This document shows positions 58,930-64,000 of a stretch of DNA of 64,000 nucleotides, piece after piece; positions within the stretch are counted from its first letter, which is position 1, and each line of letters begins with the position of its first letter. The position numbers and the translations under genes were made by a program. The DNA comes from Selaginella tamariscina. Taxonomy: Eukaryota; Streptophyta; Lycopodiopsida; Selaginellales; Selaginellaceae. Location: the NCBI GenBank assembly GCA_003024785.1, contig PUQB01000033.1:372001-436000 (forward strand), read 5' to 3'. Below the pieces are notes generated by a model. The model made no database searches and was not told the DNA's origin. It was given only the letters and a program-made list of their open reading frames with translations.

Positions 58930-61900
58930 ATTTATATAAAATGTCTTGCACCTAAATATAGAGAAGAAGATTATAAATTTAAATGTTCATAGTGAGTGTA
59001 TGCCATTCTATATACGTATAATACTTTAGCAAATCCACACGCTCACGGGGAAAATGTAAGTTAGCGTATCTCATCAAGTAGAAGGGTCATCCTGTGTGCA
59101 AATTAACATGGGAACCATTGGAGAATCTATAAAACTCAATGGAATTGATGAAGGAATTTGAGGCGAGATCTCAAGTTCAAAATGATATTGAGAAATAAAG
59201 GGAACTTTATTTCTTATTAACCTAGGGGCTAACATACAATAATGAAAATCATGTGAACTTTTTGTTGACTCTGCATAGAGTGATTAGCATTAATTTTCAG
59301 TTAAATTTTTCTAACTTAATCTAGTCTTGGAGTTAGACGTCAATGAAGACATTGACATTTTTAAAGACGGGGAGTGTGTCATAGGTTTTATTATTACTCG
59401 ACTCTTTACTTTGAAAGTTGACTGTTGTTACTTACCGAGTTGTGTTGATAAAACCTATGTGTAGAAGAAACCCATGTAGTGCACTTGGGTATCTAGTGAT
59501 AGTCCGGCCAGGTGTCGTTAGGTATTTATAAGAAACTTAGGCAAAACTAGCACTTCCATTTAGAAAAATTAGTTTGACATTCCAAATAGTTTTCTCAAAG
59601 AGTATAGCTTGTCAAAAGGGTTAGGACACCCCTAGGGTTGCCCTAACCCCACGCAGGGGTTTAGGTTTAGGGTTAGTAAGTTAGGTCATCTCATTTTCAT
59701 TAGGGGCTGGCATTTTGTGACAACCGCTTACTCAATTAAGAAAACGGGGGGCCTTTGTCGCATAAATAAGGTAGAGTATATATAGTGAGAATTTTTGGTT
59801 CAAAAGAAGCTCGTTATTCTCCTATTGGTGTAAGCTAAGCTTGTGTCGTAAGGCACAACTCTCCATTGTGCCGCCCTAACTTCCATATGACAGGGTACGT
59901 CCCACATTTGGGTTAGCTTACCCTTATCGTTGGCAGGATTTCACCCTTGTGATCGGTACGTCAAGTCCAAGGAGTTATCAATTCTTGGGATTGTCAACCT
60001 GCTCACAATCCTGGAAGGATTGCCCAAGTTCATATTTTGCAAGACTAGTGGATGACACCTTGTTCCAGCCATCTCATCCACGCCAAACTAGGAATGACAC
60101 TTGCACTTAGCTAGCCCACACATCTGACTCATAAGGTGAGCCTTGACAGTGAACTTGGCCAACTGGGGGTTATGAGTTCTTAAGTGACGGGTTTCTAGCA
60201 TAGGTACTTTACCAGATATCGTGAGGGTTTTCAAAAGGGATCCCAGGGTTGGCATCTGGCAAGCTGCCTAGATGGCACTAAGTAAAAACTTTGATAGTTA
60301 TCATGACATAGCCCCTTAGATTTAAGAGTTACACTAGGTGCCATGAATATGACTCTCAAATGTTAACTTTAGAACCCCTTTGTGAATTCTTAGGAACTAG
60401 GTAAAGAAAACCTCTCAACCAAGGTCCCACACCCACATTTGGACAAACAGGATAGATGTGCCCTATTTAACTGTGACTGCTAGCTTGATGTACAGAGGAG
60501 GCTAGAGACATGCCTCAACCTTTGATCTTTAAAACGTGTAATTTAACAAGATCTTTTAGGTATAGATTCATTAATGTTAAGGGTAGACTACCCAAAACGT
60601 ACCCTATTGTTTAAAGTTGAAGCAGCACAACAATTGTGCCTAACAACATAAGCTAGAGCTTGCACAAGTAGAGAATAGTAAGCTCAGTTATAAGCACAAA
60701 ACTCTCACTACATATACACTACCTTATTTATGTGACAGAGCCCCTCACCCTTCTTTTCCTATTTGTGTAAATGGGTTGGCATGAAATGCTAACCCCTTTC
60801 TTAATAAATTAATTAAAAAACCTAATTGGGACATCAAAATCGAGAAGAGTTTTTTAAAAGATAAGTTTTAACTTTGCTTAGAGTTTCTTATAAATAATAA
60901 TGACACCCGGTTGGACCATCACTAGATACTCAATTGCACTAAGTAGGCATGTTTTCTACTACATTTAAGGCCCGTCAATATAGTACAATAAGTAATAACA
61001 ATCAATCTCCAAAATAAAGAGCTTAGTCATAGTAAAAACTATAACATCCATAATAACATACTTTTGTATTTACCTTAAATATGTTTATCTTAGTGAATTT
61101 ATAATTGAAATGGAGATCATATTTGAAAATTGCGTATCAACATAAGAAATAAGATTATTTTAAAAAGAAAATGTTATTAAAATAAGATTTTAGTAACTCC
61201 ATAATCCACAATTTTGATAATTAAAGAATTATTTAATAATAAAAAATTACCTAGATCAAATGTCTCATATTCATATGACATTCTTATCTTAGTCATTAAC
61301 AACTTCTAATAGTTAAATATAGATATTTTTAAAAGAATTATTATGGTATTTTATAAGTTGTGTATTATTAATTACAAATTAAATCTTTACTGTAAAATGA
61401 ACTTATGATGGTAATTCACATTTTGTTCAAAGGTGTTAGTGTTACTTTATGATATATAATAAATAAAAAATGCTAAAGTGCACATCATAAATATCACAAT
61501 TTAATAAAAATTTAAAAGATAATGGTATATACATAAAAATAAATAAAAATAAACATAACATATTGAGTAACTTGTAAAAGAACTTAAAAGTAGTTGGAAT
61601 GTGATTTATACTACTAAAAAGTTAAAGTTCACTTGAAAAGTGAAAGCAATTGCATATTATATTGGTATTTGAAATTGAAAATATTAATGCATATATGAAT
61701 AAAAAAGATTTAAATGATTTTAAAGTTGTATTGCATGAAATAAATAATGTTAAAGTAATTAACTTAGATGAGACACAAGTATGTTTAAAGTGTTGTTAAT
61801 ATTATTCCAAATGTTAAATTAAGTATTTAGAGGGGTTATTTAAGTCATATACTATGTATAAGATGATTATTTGCACAAAACTGGTGATAAATTACTATCA

Positions 61901-64000
61901 TGTAGCTATAAAATTTTAATATACTTTTTTCGTTTTAAAATTATTAATTATTATTTTGAAAAAATGACATACTCAAAAGCTAGAGTAGGTACTAAGGTTC
62001 AAACTAGATTTTCTTGTAAATAAAATATTTGATTAGTTAACAACTAGAAAATAAAGTTAAATCTTATTTATTATTTTGTATATTTTTATATATAGTTCCA
62101 CATAAGAATTTATAAAAGGTAATAAAAAATAGAACTACCACTTACTTTACTATTTTTTAATGATGACTTGTATTAAAAGATTCTTGTTCATGTTATTAAT
62201 CAAAAGCAATTTTTAAATGTATTTATTAATTATTTATTTTGTTAAGGATGCCAATTGTTTGGTTGTTATATTAGTTAATTAGAGGGTTAATTTATGTAGC
62301 AGGAATGTGTAATGATTTTCATCTGAAACAATATGCATTATTTTATTTTATATGTTTATGATGTGGTTTTATTAATGCATACACATGTTAATATACAATA
62401 ACATTTTAAATGTTTTAAATAGTTTTTATCAAGAATTTAAATATTCAAAACACACATAAACATAGCATGTCTAAACTTATTTTATCAACAAAATGAACTT
62501 TATTATAATAATATTTACAAGTATGTTGATGTGGACTTTTCAATAAGTAAAGCAAATAATAACTATTGTATTATTATGTTATTAGTAGTTTGAAAGGCTT
62601 TTTATGCATTGTATATAGTTTTTACAATGGAATAGATTTATTATATAAGTTACATTTTTTTCAAGGTTTTAATTTGACCTCCTTTTTTATATGGTGTGGA
62701 GATGTATAAACTTTTAATAGGTGAAAAATGATATAAGATTGAATTTATAATATTAATTATTTTAGCATTACAATAAAGATTAATTGTATATAAAATGGAA
62801 CTTTTGAAGGTTAAGGTTATTAATGAAATTTATAATATTATATAAGTTGTATTAAAATTGTATTTTACTGTTGCTTTAAAGTAAATTACATTTGAAAATA
62901 AGAAGGCATGTAATAATATTAATAACATTAAAGGTTCCAAAGCATTGTAAACAAATTATTATTACATATACATAAATTTTCATTTATTAAACGTATTACA
63001 TGTGCTTTTTTTCATTGAGGTTGATTATTATTATTTTCTAAAATTTATTATCGAACATCTAGATATAATGGAAAACCTTTCAATTAATTCACTTGAGTCT
63101 TTAAAGAGTGATTCAAATAAATGTCATTGAAAAACTCTAGGCAAAATTTATCATTTGCTTAACCCTTTAGAGTAAGGTTAATACAAAAGGATTGGCACTG
63201 AGTGCAAACCTATTCACTTTTTTAATATGTAAACTTCATCACGAATATTAAATAAAGTAAGTGTAACCTTAATTTAATAAAGATTTAAAACTTTATTAAA
63301 TTAGTGTTTAAAAGAGACCAATTTATGTACTAAAGGCTTTTGTGTAACTTAACTTACCTTTCATGCTGACACTATTATGTCCAGAATATATCTACATGTA
63401 TAGAGAGTTAATCTAACTCATTTCATGACATATGATGATATGAAATGAAAGTATCATCCCCAATATACATTTTCTAATCTAATACAGGCATTGTTCTTGT
63501 TGGTTTGTCCATGCCAAAATTGCAATCACAATTAAATTGAGTATGCACCCTAATTTATATGGTGAACATTGTTTGTACTTCCTACCAATGAATAATTTAC
63601 AATCCGGATTTTAATATAGATTCTCATTATCTATTTATAAGAGTTCACAGAGGTTGGCACTTACCATTAAAACCTATGTATTATGTAATTTAAAAAGATG
63701 AAAAATGAATTATATATTATTTTAAGATGTATAATTATGCAAATGAGTAATAAAGATTTACAAAAATCACTTTATTACACAACATTTAATTAGCTTTTAT
63801 TTAAAATATTTAAAAAACAAAAATAAATTATTATATTAAGATAATTTGACTTTTAGATTCTTATTAAATATGAATTTTTTATTCATAAAGCGTATTCTAT
63901 TTATAAGACATGAATTATCTTTTGTAATAAGTCTGTTGGTCAACCCATGCCTCGCTATTAATATACCACTATCACACTGAATATAATATGTAGTATGAAG
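58930..64000. repeat. Tandem array unit 5 (runs off the window)
   Basis: Begins with the KYREEDYKFKCS segment (58940-58997) and is interrupted at about 59051 by an LTR fragment ending near 61047. It resumes at 61048 with the AT-rich part (61048-63850, no gene recognised) and reaches the start of block E (minus-strand WVDQQTYYKR near 63940) at the window end. Its zinc-ribbon gene, if present, lies outside. Confidence 0.75.
59051..61047. mobile_element. LARD-family fragment: 3' internal end plus two half-LTRs facing each other
   Basis: 59051-59374 matches the last part of the LARD internal region including the purine tract (AAAGACGGGGAG). From 59375 (TGTCATAG) an LTR runs forward to about 60280, then sequence of the same LTR runs in reverse from about 60281 to 61047 (..ACTATAACA). 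Anchors are AAATAAGGTAGAGTATA (59780) and its reverse near 60715. The two arms differ at roughly a quarter of positions by eye, so they are two LTR copies rather than one folded back recently. Unit 5 sequence resumes at 61048. No coding region. Confidence 0.7.

Noticed and set aside
59375-61047. A single DNA transposon with long terminal inverted repeats
   Set aside because: Both arms match the LTR of the element at 36416-49612, and the purine tract and internal 3' end precede it, so it is LTR material.
13245-64000. Centromeric satellite
   Set aside because: The unit is about 8 kb, contains spliced genes with promoters, and copies are well diverged.

Overview
The window looks like nuclear DNA of a land plant or streptophyte alga. 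Supporting signs are telomere-type CCCTAAA runs, a PIF/Harbinger transposon with the plant two-gene layout, a chromodomain-type Ty3/gypsy element, a plant-style FCP1/HAD phosphatase and a telo-box promoter. Where introns can be placed they are very short (53-61 bp, GT-AG). DUF7869-type and ParB-methylase-type genes, the short introns and AT-rich spacers hint at a non-seed lineage, but this is only a guess. No rRNA, tRNA or CRISPR was seen.

Layout: (1) 12-2690, minus: an intron-containing DUF7869-type gene with an interrupted frame. (2) 2832-8115: two blocks of a GC-rich perfect palindrome (GGCGGGATTAATCCCGCC) flanking about 3.7 kb of AT-rich tandem repeats, interstitial telomere motifs and CA/TA minisatellites. 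(3) 8217-12968: a small miRNA-like hairpin; a frame-broken gene joining a ParB-like domain (SGQHT motif) to a possible DNA-methylase-like half, with a copy of the palindrome in one intron; and an FCP1-like HAD phosphatase gene. (4) 13245 to the end: a tandem array of a roughly 8-kb unit, five copies, diverged and partly rearranged. Each complete unit carries a small spliced zinc-ribbon gene with its own TATA box and telo-box, a degenerate copy of that gene's last exon in inverted orientation about 0.8-1.0 kb upstream, and two further coding-like blocks (E and F).

Unit 4 is swollen by insertions. A coding-poor LTR element (36416-49612) has both a solo LTR (41521-42132) and a broken Ty3/gypsy chromovirus (43534-49445, perfect 5-bp target duplication) inserted in its 3' LTR. 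A PIF/Harbinger element (50006-52618, TAA target duplication) sits further on. Unit 4 also has an internal inversion of about 1.36 kb. Unit 5 carries a 2-kb LTR fragment whose halves face each other.

Most ancient reading frames show scattered single-base frame changes. Either the region is mostly decaying sequence or the assembly has residual indel errors; this cannot be settled here. The most unusual items are the ParB-methylase-like gene beside palindrome arrays that also enter its intron, and the multi-copy promoter-bearing zinc-ribbon gene paired with its own inverted copy.
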